A stretch of 42,935 bases of DNA, taken from contig NZ_JABDHQ010000020.1 of assembly GCF_018709685.1 (NCBI RefSeq), forward strand, positions 1 through 42,935, in the 5' to 3' direction. The translations under genes were made by a program, and so were the position numbers. The notes below the pieces were generated by a model that worked only from the letters and a program-made list of their open reading frames with translations, did not search any database and was not told where the DNA came from. Origin of the DNA: Akkermansia muciniphila. GTDB lineage: Bacteria > Verrucomicrobiota > Verrucomicrobiia > Verrucomicrobiales > Akkermansiaceae. The number at the start of each line of letters is the position of its first letter. Positions within the stretch are counted from its first letter, which is position 1. This document shows positions 1 through 9,516 of the stretch, piece by piece.

Positions 1-164
1 TTGGTAGATACTTCATACATGATATTCAACATTTCCGGCGGGTTGAAGGCAGAAAAAACGGTGCAATACGACAATAATGAAATAAAACACCAACCCGCAA
101 AAACAACACGAGAGCAGGCTCAAGAGCCAAAAACATTTCCGACGCCTCTTTTTCCGGAAAAAAC

Positions 165-710
165 TTATCTTGCCACTACGTGGTTGTGGTGGAAATCCAC
201 AAAGCTCCGGTATGTTTCCTCATCCAGCAAGTCCTCATGCGTCATCAGCAGGAGTGGGAAAGGCGTGCCTTCATCCGTATAGGGGGGATGGATGTAATCA
301 AACTGGGGGTTGGGAACGAAGCCGTGGCGCTGGTAAAAGCCCAGGCGGCGGCGGGAGATTTCATCCTCCGGCGGGTCAATCTCCAGAATGACCTTGCGGG
401 GGAAAGCGTCCCTCAGCTCCTCCAGAATCCTCTGTCCGGCGCCCTGGCCGCGCAGGGAGGCATCCACGGCAAAATATTCCAGATACACGAACTTCTCCCG
501 CCGCCAGCTCACCAGCATGGCAACAACCCGTCCTTTCCCGTTTAAGAACACTTCATAACAAAAGCCCGGGTCTTGAAACGCCAGCGGAAAATCCTGAACG
601 CGCCGCTGTTCATGCACCGGAAAACTTGTCCGGTAAATATCCAGGGAGTCCAGGAACAGGGGATCATCCACCCCCGTTACGCAGTGCTTGGTCAACGCTT
701 CAGGCTTCAT
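165..710 (-). CDS. GNAT-family N-acetyltransferase
   Basis: A protein of about 181 residues with the acetyl-CoA-binding signature of the GNAT fold: a beta strand (VYLEYFAVDASL) followed by the pyrophosphate-binding loop RGQGAGQRIL, then a C-terminal strand-helix with GFYQRHGFVPN, which is typical of GNAT motif B. The family transfers acetyl groups from acetyl-CoA to amines; the substrate here is unknown. The frame is open further upstream to an ATG at 773, but I prefer the ATG at 710 (MKPEALTK) because the extra 21 residues look unconserved. The gene stands alone and runs towards the left edge. The fold is clear, the substrate cannot be inferred and the start is uncertain. Confidence 0.82.
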   Translation of the reverse strand: MKPEALTKHCVTGVDDPLFLDSLDIYRTSFPVHEQRRVQDFPLAFQDPGFCYEVFLNGKGRVVAMLVSWRREKFVYLEYFAVDASLRGQGAGQRILEELRDAFPRKVILEIDPPEDEISRRRLGFYQRHGFVPNPQFDYIHPPYTDEGTPFPLLLMTHEDLLDEETYRSFVDFHHNHVVAR

Positions 711-961
711 GCCCCGTATCCAACCACACCCGCACTCCTTCGGCAAGGCTCCCGGAAAGACTTCTCCAGTCATGCGGCAGGCTGTTCCGGTTTAACACGT
801 TCACTCCCAGAATGATGCACATTTTTCAACACATTATGCAAACCGTTGGCAATAAATAAAATAAGAAGATACGCCGATCAGCGTGCAGAAATAGTAGATT
901 CCCCTCCATATTCCATCCGTTTGAAGTTCCATTCCGGAAACATCAGGGTTAAATTCAACTC

Positions 962-1795
962 ATGATGCCGGGCATAAAATTTTTCCTGCCGCTGTTTTTT
1001 ACCTGGGCAGTTTTTCCCTGTTCCCTCCGGGCGCAGGAAGAGCCGCATGGAGAGGGCCCCTGGCCCCGCTGCGCCCCCGCACGGCCCGGAAGCCGCATTC
1101 TTTTTCTGGGAAACAGCTATACGTTTTTCAACTGCATGCCCGCCATGGTGAAGGCGATGGCAGATTCCCGGGGACTGAGGCCGGACGTGCACATGCACGC
1201 GGCTCCGGCAGCTTCCTTCCAGTCCCACTGGCATGACGGGGGCGCACGCAAGAAGCTGGAAGGGACGGCTTGGGACTTCGTCATTCTCCAGGACCAGAGC
1301 GCCACTCCCGTCGTGGCTCCGGAGCGGACCATGGAATTCGGCGGCAAATGGTGCTCCTGCATCCGGAGCGCCCACGGCACGCCCGTCCTGTTTCTGACGT
1401 GGGGGAGGAAGAGCGCTTCCGGCGTTCCGGAGCCGCAGGAGCAAAAAGCCCTCCTTGAGGCGTATTTGAAACTTGCGCGCCGGGAAAAAGCTGCCGTAGC
1501 CCCGGTAGGCATCGCCTGGGAGAATTGCCTCAAGCGCCATCCCGGCATCCCCCTGTACCAGGCGGACGGTCAGCACCCTACGGCAGAAGGCAGCTATCTG
1601 GCGGCCTGCGTGTTGTACTGTACCCTGTTCGGCAAGTCTCCCGCAGGCCTGCCGGGAAAACTGTCCCTGAAAGGAGTGACCCTGTGCAGCATTTCCGCAG
1701 ACAGGGCCAGGAAGCTGCAAACCGTCGCCATGGACACGTGCCGGCAGCTCTTCGTGCCGCCCGCAAAGAACCGTTCCGGAGCTGCCGGACAGTGA
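962..1795 (+). CDS. Secreted SGNH/GDSL-type hydrolase
   Basis: A 277-residue protein with an N-terminal signal peptide (hydrophobic core FFLPLFFTWAVFPCS, probable cleavage after LRA). The mature part begins with block I of SGNH hydrolases, ILFLGNSYTFFN, whose Ser is the expected nucleophile. It ends with block V, DGQHPTAEGSYL, which supplies the Asp-x-x-His pair. The block III Asn seems to be replaced in VILQDQS. The family includes esterases and carbohydrate deacetylases, so a periplasmic or extracellular role in deacylating glycans is plausible but is inference. Two tandem ATG codons (962 and 965) are possible starts. trxB follows 76 bases downstream on the same strand. Confidence 0.78.
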   Translation: MMPGIKFFLPLFFTWAVFPCSLRAQEEPHGEGPWPRCAPARPGSRILFLGNSYTFFNCMPAMVKAMADSRGLRPDVHMHAAPAASFQSHWHDGGARKKLEGTAWDFVILQDQSATPVVAPERTMEFGGKWCSCIRSAHGTPVLFLTWGRKSASGVPEPQEQKALLEAYLKLARREKAAVAPVGIAWENCLKRHPGIPLYQADGQHPTAEGSYLAACVLYCTLFGKSPAGLPGKLSLKGVTLCSISADRARKLQTVAMDTCRQLFVPPAKNRSGAAGQ

Positions 1796-1871
1796 CCCGC
1801 CGCATAGCGCAGAATCTACTGGCAAAACGGATGTTCCCCCTTTACCATTGCGGCGATCACTTACACGTATT

Positions 1872-2801
1872 ATGAGCGAACAAGTCATTATCATCGGCGC
1901 AGGATGCGCGGGCTACACGGCGGCCATTTACACCGCCCGGGCCAATCTCTCCCCCCTCCTTATTACGGGCTCCCAGATCGGCGGCCAATTAACCACCACC
2001 ACGGAAGTGGAAAACTTCCCCGGCTTTCCGGACGGCGTGATGGGCCCGGACCTGATGTTCCTGATGCAGCAGCAGGCGGAAAAGTTCGGCACCCGGTTTG
2101 CGTATGAGGACGTCAAGAGCGTGGTCAGGGATGAAGCCACCGGGCTGTTTACCGTGAAAACCAGCGGACAGGATTACGAAGCCCGCAGCATCATTGTGGC
2201 TACGGGCGCTTCCGCCCGCTATCTGGGCATTCCCGGAGAAGAAGGCCTCATCGGCCACGGCCTTACCGCCTGCGCCACCTGTGACGGAGCCTTTTACCGC
2301 GACGTGCCCGTGTGCGTGGTGGGCGGCGGAGACAGCGCCTGTGAAGAGGCCATGTTCCTGACCCGCTTTGCCTCCCGGGTTTACCTGATCCACCGCCGGG
2401 ACACGCTCCGCGCGTCCAGAATCATGGCGGAGCGCACACTGTCCAATGAAAAGATTTTCCCCATGTGGAATTCCACCATCGTGAGCTACAAGACGGACGA
2501 CAAGGGGGAACTGGAAGCCGTCATGCTGAAGGACCTGGTGGAAGGGGATGAAACGGAACTGCCCGTCAAGTGCGTCTTCATGGCGATCGGCCACACGCCG
2601 AACACCTCTTTCCTGGGAGACCTGGTGGACCGGGACGCCGCCGGCTACATCATCCGGGAAGCCGGGCTGATGGCAACCAGGACGCCGGGCCTGTTCGCCG
2701 CCGGAGACGTGGCGGACCCCCACTACCGCCAGGCCATTTCCTCCGCCGGCATGGGCTGCGGCGCCGCCATTGAGGCGGAACGCTACCTGCTGGGCCTGTA
2801 A
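1872..2801 (+). CDS. trxB: Thioredoxin reductase (NADPH)
   Basis: A 309-residue flavoprotein that reduces thioredoxin with NADPH in the cytoplasm. The FAD-binding GAGCAG motif is at residues 9-14, the redox-active CATC is at residues 134-137, as expected for bacterial TrxB, a second Rossmann motif (VVGGGDSACEEA) binds NADPH, and the C-terminal FAD motif reads FAAGDVADPHYRQA. Length matches the family. The ATG at 1872 was chosen because it lies five residues before the first beta strand; an upstream TTG at 1848 would add eight unlikely residues. The gene is followed by a 30-base near-perfect palindrome before sdaA. Confidence 0.96.
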   Translation: MSEQVIIIGAGCAGYTAAIYTARANLSPLLITGSQIGGQLTTTTEVENFPGFPDGVMGPDLMFLMQQQAEKFGTRFAYEDVKSVVRDEATGLFTVKTSGQDYEARSIIVATGASARYLGIPGEEGLIGHGLTACATCDGAFYRDVPVCVVGGGDSACEEAMFLTRFASRVYLIHRRDTLRASRIMAERTLSNEKIFPMWNSTIVSYKTDDKGELEAVMLKDLVEGDETELPVKCVFMAIGHTPNTSFLGDLVDRDAAGYIIREAGLMATRTPGLFAAGDVADPHYRQAISSAGMGCGAAIEAERYLLGL

Positions 2802-2817
2802 GCCCGTCTTTCGGAAC

Positions 2818-2847
2818 GGGCCGGAGTTCCCGCGGGAATTCCGGCCC
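2818..2847 (+). terminator. 30-base near-perfect palindrome between trxB and sdaA
   Basis: Position 2818 pairs with 2847 and so on inward, giving arms of GGGCCGGA and TCCGGCCC and an inner TTCCC/GGGAA, interrupted only by one G-T pair. The RNA form would be a very stable hairpin with a CGCG tip. There is no run of T after it on either strand, so it is at best a weak intrinsic terminator or a 3'-end stabiliser. Confidence 0.5.
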
Positions 2848-2870
2848 TGTTCCACCACAGGAAAACGGAC

Positions 2871-4250
2871 ATGCACCATTACAGCATTTTTGAGCTTTTC
2901 AGCATCGGGATAGGTCCTTCCTCCTCCCATACCGTAGGCCCCATGCGGGCGGCGCACCGTTTTCTGGAACAGATACGCCATTCCCCCCGGCTGCCGGAAA
3001 TTACGGGCATCCGTTGTGAATGCTACGGCTCCCTGGCAGCCACCGGGCACGGGCACGGCACGGACACGGCCATCATGCTGGGCCTGCTGGGGGAAGAACC
3101 CCATACGGTGGAGCCGCGCAGCATTCCCGGAAAAATCGGCCGCCTGCACCAGCAGGAGACGCTCCCCGTCACGGAAGAAAAGTCCGTCCGTTTCTCCCCC
3201 ACCCGGGACCTGGACCTTTCCCACTACCAGCCTCTGCGCCTGCATCCCAACGGGATGCTGTTCACCGCCGTCAACCAGGCCGGGGAACCGGTGGAGGACG
3301 CCGTGTTTTATTCCACCGGAGGCGGCTTTGTCGCTTCCGAGCAGGAACTCCTGCATCCGGAGGAACCGGACAGGGAACCGTTCCCCCTCCCCTATGAATC
3401 CGCGGAAGAACTGCTGCGCATGGCGGATGAACGGGATTGCCCCCTTTCCTCCATTGTCATGGCCAATGAATGCGCCCTGCTCCCGGAACGGGAAGTCCGT
3501 GAGAAGCTGGACCTGATCTGGGCCACCATGAAGCAGTCCATTTCCAACGGCATGAGCGCGCGCGGCAACCTGCCGGGCGTCCTGCAAGTGCCGCGCCGGG
3601 CCAAGACCTTGCGGAAATCCCTTCTGGTGCACGGGGAATCAGCCCTGAAGGACCCTCTTTCCATCATGGACTGGATCAACCTGTACGCCATTGCCGTGAG
3701 TGAGGAGAACGCCGCAGGCGGCCGCATCGTCACCGCTCCCACCAACGGAGCGGCGGGCATTGTTCCGGCCGTGCTCAATTACGCCACCAAATTCTGTTTT
3801 TCCCCGCACCCGGACGCCGTTCACCGTTTCCTGCTCACCGCGGGAGGAATCGCCATCCTGTACAAGAAGAACGCTTCCATTTCCGGCGCGGACGTAGGGT
3901 GCCAGGGGGAAGTGGGCGTAGCCTGCTCCATGGCTGCGGCGGCTCTTGCGGAGTACCTGGGCGGAACGCCCCATCAGGTGGAAAACGCCGCGGAAATAGG
4001 CATGGAACACAACCTGGGCCTCACCTGCGACCCGATCGCGGGGCTCGTCCAGATTCCCTGCATTGAACGCAACGCCATTGCCGCCATCAAGGCCATCAAC
4101 GCCGCCCGCATTGCCATGGGCGGCACGGGCGCCCACTTCGTTCCGCTGGACAAGGTCATCCGCACCATGCTGGATACCGGCAGGGACATGCAGTCCAAGT
4201 ACAAGGAGACCGCCCAGGGCGGACTGGCCGTGAATGTGGTGAATTGCTAA
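2871..4250 (+). CDS. sdaA: L-serine ammonia-lyase, iron-sulfur type, single chain
   Basis: A 459-residue cytoplasmic enzyme that deaminates L-serine to pyruvate and ammonia using a 4Fe-4S cluster. The N-terminal beta domain opens with GIGPSSSHTVGPMRAAH, the family signature. The C-terminal catalytic alpha domain carries TAPTNGAAGIVPAVL, the cluster-associated GCQGEVGVACSMA, and the segment CDPIAGLVQIPCIERN with the remaining conserved Cys residues. Both domains are fused in one chain as in E. coli SdaA, and the length is nearly the same. An AGGAAA lies upstream of the ATG. The neighbour trxB is on the same strand but separated by a strong hairpin, so co-transcription is uncertain. Confidence 0.95.
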   Translation: MHHYSIFELFSIGIGPSSSHTVGPMRAAHRFLEQIRHSPRLPEITGIRCECYGSLAATGHGHGTDTAIMLGLLGEEPHTVEPRSIPGKIGRLHQQETLPVTEEKSVRFSPTRDLDLSHYQPLRLHPNGMLFTAVNQAGEPVEDAVFYSTGGGFVASEQELLHPEEPDREPFPLPYESAEELLRMADERDCPLSSIVMANECALLPEREVREKLDLIWATMKQSISNGMSARGNLPGVLQVPRRAKTLRKSLLVHGESALKDPLSIMDWINLYAIAVSEENAAGGRIVTAPTNGAAGIVPAVLNYATKFCFSPHPDAVHRFLLTAGGIAILYKKNASISGADVGCQGEVGVACSMAAAALAEYLGGTPHQVENAAEIGMEHNLGLTCDPIAGLVQIPCIERNAIAAIKAINAARIAMGGTGAHFVPLDKVIRTMLDTGRDMQSKYKETAQGGLAVNVVNC

Positions 4251-4351
4251 AGGGAAACGGAAATCATCCCACGGGATTCCATATGTGTCTGTTCCCTTAA
4301 AAAACGCTGCGGCGGGTTGACAGATACGGGGAGCAAAGGTAGGGTGCGGGC

Positions 4352-5041
4352 ATGTTTTCACGCCTTTTTCTCGCTCTGGCCCTGCTGCTGGGCGGCACGG
4401 GACTGTCCCAGGCCGTCCACGTCGTCATGTGCGGCGGCCCCGCCCTCAGACAATGGGAGGGGCTCAGAATCCAGCCTGACAGGCATGACAACTGGTGGGC
4501 CAACTTTGTAAGGGCTTCCACCATCCGCATCGCCCAGATCCAGCAGAAAGACCCCTCCGCCAGAATCACCTGGATCGTTTACCGTCCGGGTTACGCGACC
4601 CGCGGACGGGAGGACGGCAAGCCCTATACCCGCTGGATTGCGGACCTGGCTTCCAAGTACAGGATCAAGCTCGTCTGGGTGGACAGCGCGGACCAGGCCA
4701 TCCGCGCTCTGAACTCCTCTCCCCGCTTCCGGGGGGACACGGTGGAATCCTTTTACTACTTCGGCCATTCCAATTGCTTTGCGTGGATGCTGGACTACGG
4801 CAACAACATCATGGCCATCTCCACGGAATGGATTCATGAAACGGACCTGAACCGGATACGCCGGGATATTTTCACCCCGCGGTCCGACTGCTGGAGCTTC
4901 GGATGCTATACCGGAGCCAGCATGTCCCGCTGGTGGAGGCGCATCGTGGGCGTGCCCCTCTGGGGCAATATGGAATCCACCCGCTACGGCCCCGTCTCCG
5001 ACGGCAGGCTGCCGGAAGGCGTGGGGAAGTGGGTTAAATAA
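4352..5041 (+). CDS. Secreted protein of unknown function with a possible caspase-like His/Cys pair
   Basis: A 229-residue protein with a clear signal peptide (MFSRLFLALALLLGGTGLSQA). I do not recognise the family. The mature part alternates strands and helices: VHVVMCGG, ARITWIVYR, IKLVWVD, VESFYYFGHSN, DCWSFGCYTG and VPLWGNME. His139 follows a hydrophobic strand (FYYFGHSN) and Cys185 follows another (CWSFGCYTGAS), 46 residues later. In clan CD cysteine peptidases (caspases, gingipains, CHAT proteins) the catalytic His and Cys sit at the ends of two successive strands in just this way. A hydrolase role is therefore a hypothesis only. The N-terminal half is rich in Trp, Arg and Tyr. No functional partner is visible next to it. 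Confidence 0.75.
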   Translation: MFSRLFLALALLLGGTGLSQAVHVVMCGGPALRQWEGLRIQPDRHDNWWANFVRASTIRIAQIQQKDPSARITWIVYRPGYATRGREDGKPYTRWIADLASKYRIKLVWVDSADQAIRALNSSPRFRGDTVESFYYFGHSNCFAWMLDYGNNIMAISTEWIHETDLNRIRRDIFTPRSDCWSFGCYTGASMSRWWRRIVGVPLWGNMESTRYGPVSDGRLPEGVGKWVK

Positions 5042-5125
5042 GCATGTAACAGTTAACAGTGAATAGTTAATACTGCTTATAGCTTTCATATTAACCTGCG
5101 CTGTTCATCTGCTGCCGATCCCGTA

Positions 5126-5154
5126 TTGCTTTTCTTGGAAAAAACCTTTATCAT
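5126..5154 (+). promoter_or_regulatory. Sigma-70-like promoter for asd
   Basis: A -35 element TTGCTT (5126-5131), a 17-base spacer and a -10 element TATCAT (5149-5154) lie 43 bases before the asd start codon, in the gap after the preceding gene. Four or five of six positions match the consensus in each box. Confidence 0.5.
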
Positions 5155-5196
5155 CATGCCCATGCGGACTGAATTCCGCCATTTTCTGACACAATC

Positions 5197-6207
5197 ATGA
5201 ACCAAGCACCCCATGTTGCCATCGTCGGCGCCACCGGAGCGGTGGGCGTTGAGATCCTGTCCTGCCTGGAAACCCGCAACTTTCCCGTAGGCTCCCTGAA
5301 GCTTCTGGCCTCCGCACGGTCCGCCGGAAAACAGGTCGCCTTCCGGGGAGAAATGCTGACTGTGGAAGAATTGACGGAGAAATCCTTTGAAGGCGTGGAC
5401 ATTGCCCTGTTCAGCGCAGGCGGCGGCATTTCCCTGAAGTTCGCCCCCATTGCCGCAGCCGCGGGCTGCGTGGTGATTGATAATTCCTCCGCCTTCCGCC
5501 AGGACCCGGACGTGCCCCTGGTGGTGCCGGAAATCAATCCGGAGGCGGCGTTCAACCACCCCCGCAACATCATCGCGAACCCGAACTGCACCACCATCAT
5601 TACGCTGATGGCGCTCTTCCCCCTGCACCAGCGCTTCGGCCTGAAAACCGTCATTGCCTCCAGCTACCAGGCGGTTTCCGGCAGCGGGCAGCACGGTATT
5701 ACGGAACTGGAATCACAGGTGCGCGCCGTGGTGGACGGCCATCCCGTAGTGAAAAACGTTTATCCGCACCAGATCGCCTTTAACCTTCTTCCCCAGATAG
5801 ACTCCTTCACGGAAAGCGGCTATACGAAGGAAGAGCTTAAAATGCTTAACGAAGGCCGCAAAATCCTTTCCCTGCCGGAGCTCAAGGTAACGTGCACTTG
5901 CGTGCGCGTGCCCGTGTACCGCTCCCACTCCATCTCCGTGACCGCCCAGTTTGAGCAGCCCGTGGACGTGGAAGCGGCCCGCGGCGCCTACGAAGGAAAG
6001 CCCGGCGTAGCCCTGATGGACAACCCTGCGGAAGGCGTTTGGCCCACCCCGCTGGACAGCACCAACGGGGACACCTGCTATGTGGGGCGCATCCGCCCGG
6101 ACATGGCCATTGACAATGCCCTGGCCCTCTGGGTCGTGGGAGACCAGGTGCGCAAGGGAGCAGCCCTGAACGCCGTACAGATCGCGGAACTTCTGGTCAG
6201 CCGCTGA
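5197..6207 (+). CDS. asd: Aspartate-semialdehyde dehydrogenase
   Basis: A 336-residue cytoplasmic enzyme that reduces aspartyl phosphate to aspartate semialdehyde with NADPH, at the branch to lysine, diaminopimelate, threonine and methionine. The N-terminal NADP motif is GATGAVGVEIL (from residue 11), the catalytic Cys is residue 131 in NPNCTTI, the substrate loop reads SYQAVSGSGQ, and the catalytic His lies in YRSHSISV. Length is normal for the family. It begins a plus-strand run of biosynthetic genes (ispA, nadC, pdxH) with small gaps, which suggests an operon, and has its own plausible promoter at 5126-5154. Confidence 0.96.
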   Translation: MNQAPHVAIVGATGAVGVEILSCLETRNFPVGSLKLLASARSAGKQVAFRGEMLTVEELTEKSFEGVDIALFSAGGGISLKFAPIAAAAGCVVIDNSSAFRQDPDVPLVVPEINPEAAFNHPRNIIANPNCTTIITLMALFPLHQRFGLKTVIASSYQAVSGSGQHGITELESQVRAVVDGHPVVKNVYPHQIAFNLLPQIDSFTESGYTKEELKMLNEGRKILSLPELKVTCTCVRVPVYRSHSISVTAQFEQPVDVEAARGAYEGKPGVALMDNPAEGVWPTPLDSTNGDTCYVGRIRPDMAIDNALALWVVGDQVRKGAALNAVQIAELLVSR

Positions 6208-6247
6208 ACCATATCATCCACTATCCCCGCACCCATTCCTTAACGTC

Positions 6248-7144
<897 letters not shown>

Positions 7145-7160
7145 GCCGCATTTTTCATTC

Positions 7161-8024
7161 ATGCCCGCAGAAACCGTATCCGACAACGTGGAAACCCTGA
7201 TCAACCTGGCGTTGGCCGAAGACTTCGGCTCCGGGGACGTCACCTCCACCTACTTCGTCCCGGAACACCTGACCGCCAGAGCCATCCTGACGCCCCGCAA
7301 GAAAGGCGTTCTTTCCGGCGTCAACGTGGCGGCGGAGGTCTTCCGCAAGGTGGACCCCACCCTGAAGGTGGAAGTGTACCTGCACGACGGGGAAGCCGTG
7401 GCGCCCGGCGCCGTGGTGATGCTCATTGAAGGCTCCGCCCGCTCCATCCTGGGAGCGGAACGCACCGCGCTCAATTTCATCCAGCGCCTTTCCGGCGTAG
7501 CCACGCTTACCCGGAAATACGTGAAGGCCGTCTCCCACACCAGCGCCCGCATCCTGGACACCCGCAAGACCACGCCCGGCTACCGCCTGCTGGAGAAAGC
7601 GGCCGTGGCCCACGGCGGGGGCACCAACCACCGCATGGGCCTGTATGACCGCGCCATGGTGAAGGACAACCACCTGATGACGGACGGCAATACGGAACAC
7701 CTCCAACAGTGCATCAACACCCTCCGCGCGGAGAAGCCCGGCGTGGAAATCCAGTTGGAGGCGGACACCTTGGAACAGGTGGAGTCCTTCCTCAAGCTGG
7801 AAGGGGTGGACCACATCCTGCTGGACAACATGACGCCGGAAATGCTGAAGCAGGCCGTCGCCATGCGCGGCGACCGCGCCACGCCCCTGATGGAAGCGAG
7901 CGGCGGCGTCAATCTGGATACGGTGGCCGCCATTGCGGAATCCGGCGTGGACTTCGTCTCCGTGGGCTACGTCACCCACTCCGCCCCTTCCCTGGACCTG
8001 GGGCTGGACTTCAGCGTGGAATAA
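7161..8024 (+). CDS. nadC: Nicotinate-nucleotide diphosphorylase (carboxylating)
   Basis: A 287-residue quinolinate phosphoribosyltransferase that converts quinolinate and PRPP into nicotinate mononucleotide in de novo NAD synthesis. Recognisable family segments are EDFGSGDVTS near the N terminus, ALNFIQRLSGVAT, the active-site DTRKTTPGYR, and AVAHGGGTNHRMGLYD. Later come VKDNHL, IQLEADTLEQ, ILLDNMTPEM and MEASGGVNLDTV, which line the alpha/beta barrel. All expected Arg, Lys, His and acidic residues are present. The short gaps to ispA and pdxH indicate co-transcription. Confidence 0.96.
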   Translation: MPAETVSDNVETLINLALAEDFGSGDVTSTYFVPEHLTARAILTPRKKGVLSGVNVAAEVFRKVDPTLKVEVYLHDGEAVAPGAVVMLIEGSARSILGAERTALNFIQRLSGVATLTRKYVKAVSHTSARILDTRKTTPGYRLLEKAAVAHGGGTNHRMGLYDRAMVKDNHLMTDGNTEHLQQCINTLRAEKPGVEIQLEADTLEQVESFLKLEGVDHILLDNMTPEMLKQAVAMRGDRATPLMEASGGVNLDTVAAIAESGVDFVSVGYVTHSAPSLDLGLDFSVE

Positions 8025-8044
8025 CATTTATCCTTCAACCCATC

Positions 8045-8683
8045 ATGGACCTGTCCAATTTCAGAGAAGAATACCTCAAGGGCCAGCTGCACAGAAAAGA
8101 CCTGGCGGAGAACCCCTTTGAACAATTTCAAACCTGGTTTGAGCAGGCCCTGAAGGCGGGCATTCCGGAACCGAACGCCTTCTCCCTGGCTACGGTGAAC
8201 GCGCAGGGAAGGCCGTCCCTGCGCACGGTGCTGCTCAAGTACTTTGACCAGACGGGCTTTGTCTTTTTCACGAACTACGGCAGCCACAAGGCCCATGACA
8301 TTGCGGAAAACCCGCAGGTCTGCATGATGCTGCCCTGGGTGATGCTGGAACGCCAGGTCATCATTTACGGAAAAGCCGTCAAGGTTTCCCGCGCGGAATC
8401 CCTGAAATACTTCCTCACCCGTCCCAAGGAATCCCAGCTCGGCGCGTGGGTCTCCCAGCAAAGCTCCGTCATTTCCGGAAGAAAACTGCTGGAAATGAAG
8501 CTCATGGAGCTGAAAAACAAATTCTCCAAGGGAGAAATCCCCCTGCCCTCCTTCTGGGGCGGCTACCGGATCATTCCGGACACCTTTGAATTCTGGCAGG
8601 GCGGCCCCGGCCGCGTTCACGACCGCTTCATGTACAAGCTCCAGGAAGACGGCTCCTGGACGATCGAACGCCTCCAGCCATGA
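8045..8683 (+). CDS. pdxH: Pyridoxamine 5'-phosphate oxidase
   Basis: A 212-residue FMN enzyme that oxidises pyridoxine or pyridoxamine 5'-phosphate to pyridoxal 5'-phosphate. Family signatures are AFSLATVNAQGRPSLRTVLLK, FFTNYGSHKAHDI and LERQVIIYGKA, all in the FMN-binding barrel, then QLGAWVSQQSS and the C-terminal PSFWGGYRIIP with FEFWQGGPGRVHDRF, which binds substrate and cofactor. The ATG at 8045 gives the usual family start (MDLSNFREEYLKG) and length. Its stop overlaps the start of the next gene by four bases (ATGA), so the two are translationally linked. Confidence 0.96.
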   Translation: MDLSNFREEYLKGQLHRKDLAENPFEQFQTWFEQALKAGIPEPNAFSLATVNAQGRPSLRTVLLKYFDQTGFVFFTNYGSHKAHDIAENPQVCMMLPWVMLERQVIIYGKAVKVSRAESLKYFLTRPKESQLGAWVSQQSSVISGRKLLEMKLMELKNKFSKGEIPLPSFWGGYRIIPDTFEFWQGGPGRVHDRFMYKLQEDGSWTIERLQP

Positions 8684-9516
8684 TTACCCCGCGCGCAACA
8701 GACCAGGGAATCACTTTCCTGGACGTGGAAACACCGCTCTGTACCGCCACGCTGTGCCTTCAGGGCGCGCACCTCACCTCATGGAAGCCGGAAGGACAGG
8801 AGGAATGCCTCTTCCTTTCCCCCCATGCGGTCTTTGCTCCCGGCAAGGCCATCCGCGGCGGTATTCCCATCTGCTGGCCGTGGTTCGGACCGCGGAAAGA
8901 CGCCCCGTCCCACGGCGTGGCGCGCATCTCCGAATGGCGCCTCCACCACCAGGAGACGGACAAGGAGGGGAACGTCCTGCTTTCCCTGGCCTTCTATCCG
9001 GAAGACGAGGCTTTCCCCGCCGCCATCCTGCGCCTGGCCCTGGGCCGCACGCTGGCCATGAAGCTGGAAACCACCGCGCGCACGCAACCCTGCAAGCTCA
9101 CGGAAGCCTTCCACAACTACTTTGCCGTGGGCAACCTGACCAAATGCCGCGTTCACGGACTGGACGGCATCCCGTTCCGGGAAGAAGCGGCCCGGCCCAT
9201 GAAGCACGGAGAACGCCCGCTGGCGCCCCTGGGGTGCCTGGACCGCGTTTACGACTGCCCCGCCTGCTCGGGAAAAACAGTGCTGGAGGACCTCGTGCTG
9301 AACCGCGCCATCACGGTGGAACGGAGCCACGCCTCTTCCGTCATCGTCTGGAACCCGGGACAGCAGGGTGCCAAAAACATGGCGGACCTGGGCGCGGCAT
9401 CCTGGAACAAATTCCTGTGCGTGGAAGTGGGGAATGCCGGGTCGCGCTGTATTCCCCTCGCCTCCGGACAGACTCATACCATGTGCCAGAAAATCACGGT
9501 AGGGCCGTTGAAATAG
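8680..9516 (+). CDS. D-hexose-6-phosphate mutarotase (YeaD-like aldose 1-epimerase family)
   Basis: A 278-residue protein of the galactose mutarotase-like beta-sandwich fold, most similar in motif layout to the YeaD/hexose-6-phosphate 1-epimerase group. Supporting segments are LQGAHLTSWKP, a conserved IRGGIPICWPWFGP, the catalytic-His region SHGVARISEW, FHNYFAVGNL, and VVWNP-like VIVWNPG near the C terminus. The family interconverts alpha and beta anomers of hexose 6-phosphates. The ATG overlaps the pdxH stop, so it is the last gene of the asd-ispA-nadC-pdxH run. The family is certain, the exact sugar specificity is not. Confidence 0.87.
   Translation: MITPRATDQGITFLDVETPLCTATLCLQGAHLTSWKPEGQEECLFLSPHAVFAPGKAIRGGIPICWPWFGPRKDAPSHGVARISEWRLHHQETDKEGNVLLSLAFYPEDEAFPAAILRLALGRTLAMKLETTARTQPCKLTEAFHNYFAVGNLTKCRVHGLDGIPFREEAARPMKHGERPLAPLGCLDRVYDCPACSGKTVLEDLVLNRAITVERSHASSVIVWNPGQQGAKNMADLGAASWNKFLCVEVGNAGSRCIPLASGQTHTMCQKITVGPLK

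Noticed and set aside
1-282. A 93-codon frame at the left edge on the plus strand
   Set aside because: It starts at the window edge, overlaps the end of the GNAT gene on the other strand and shows no protein-like features.
1989-3632. A 547-codon open frame on the minus strand across trxB and sdaA
   Set aside because: It is the antisense shadow of two well-identified genes in GC-rich sequence, and its translation is low-complexity Gly/His/Arg text with no family features. The same holds for long antisense frames at 9494-11530 and 13022-14989.
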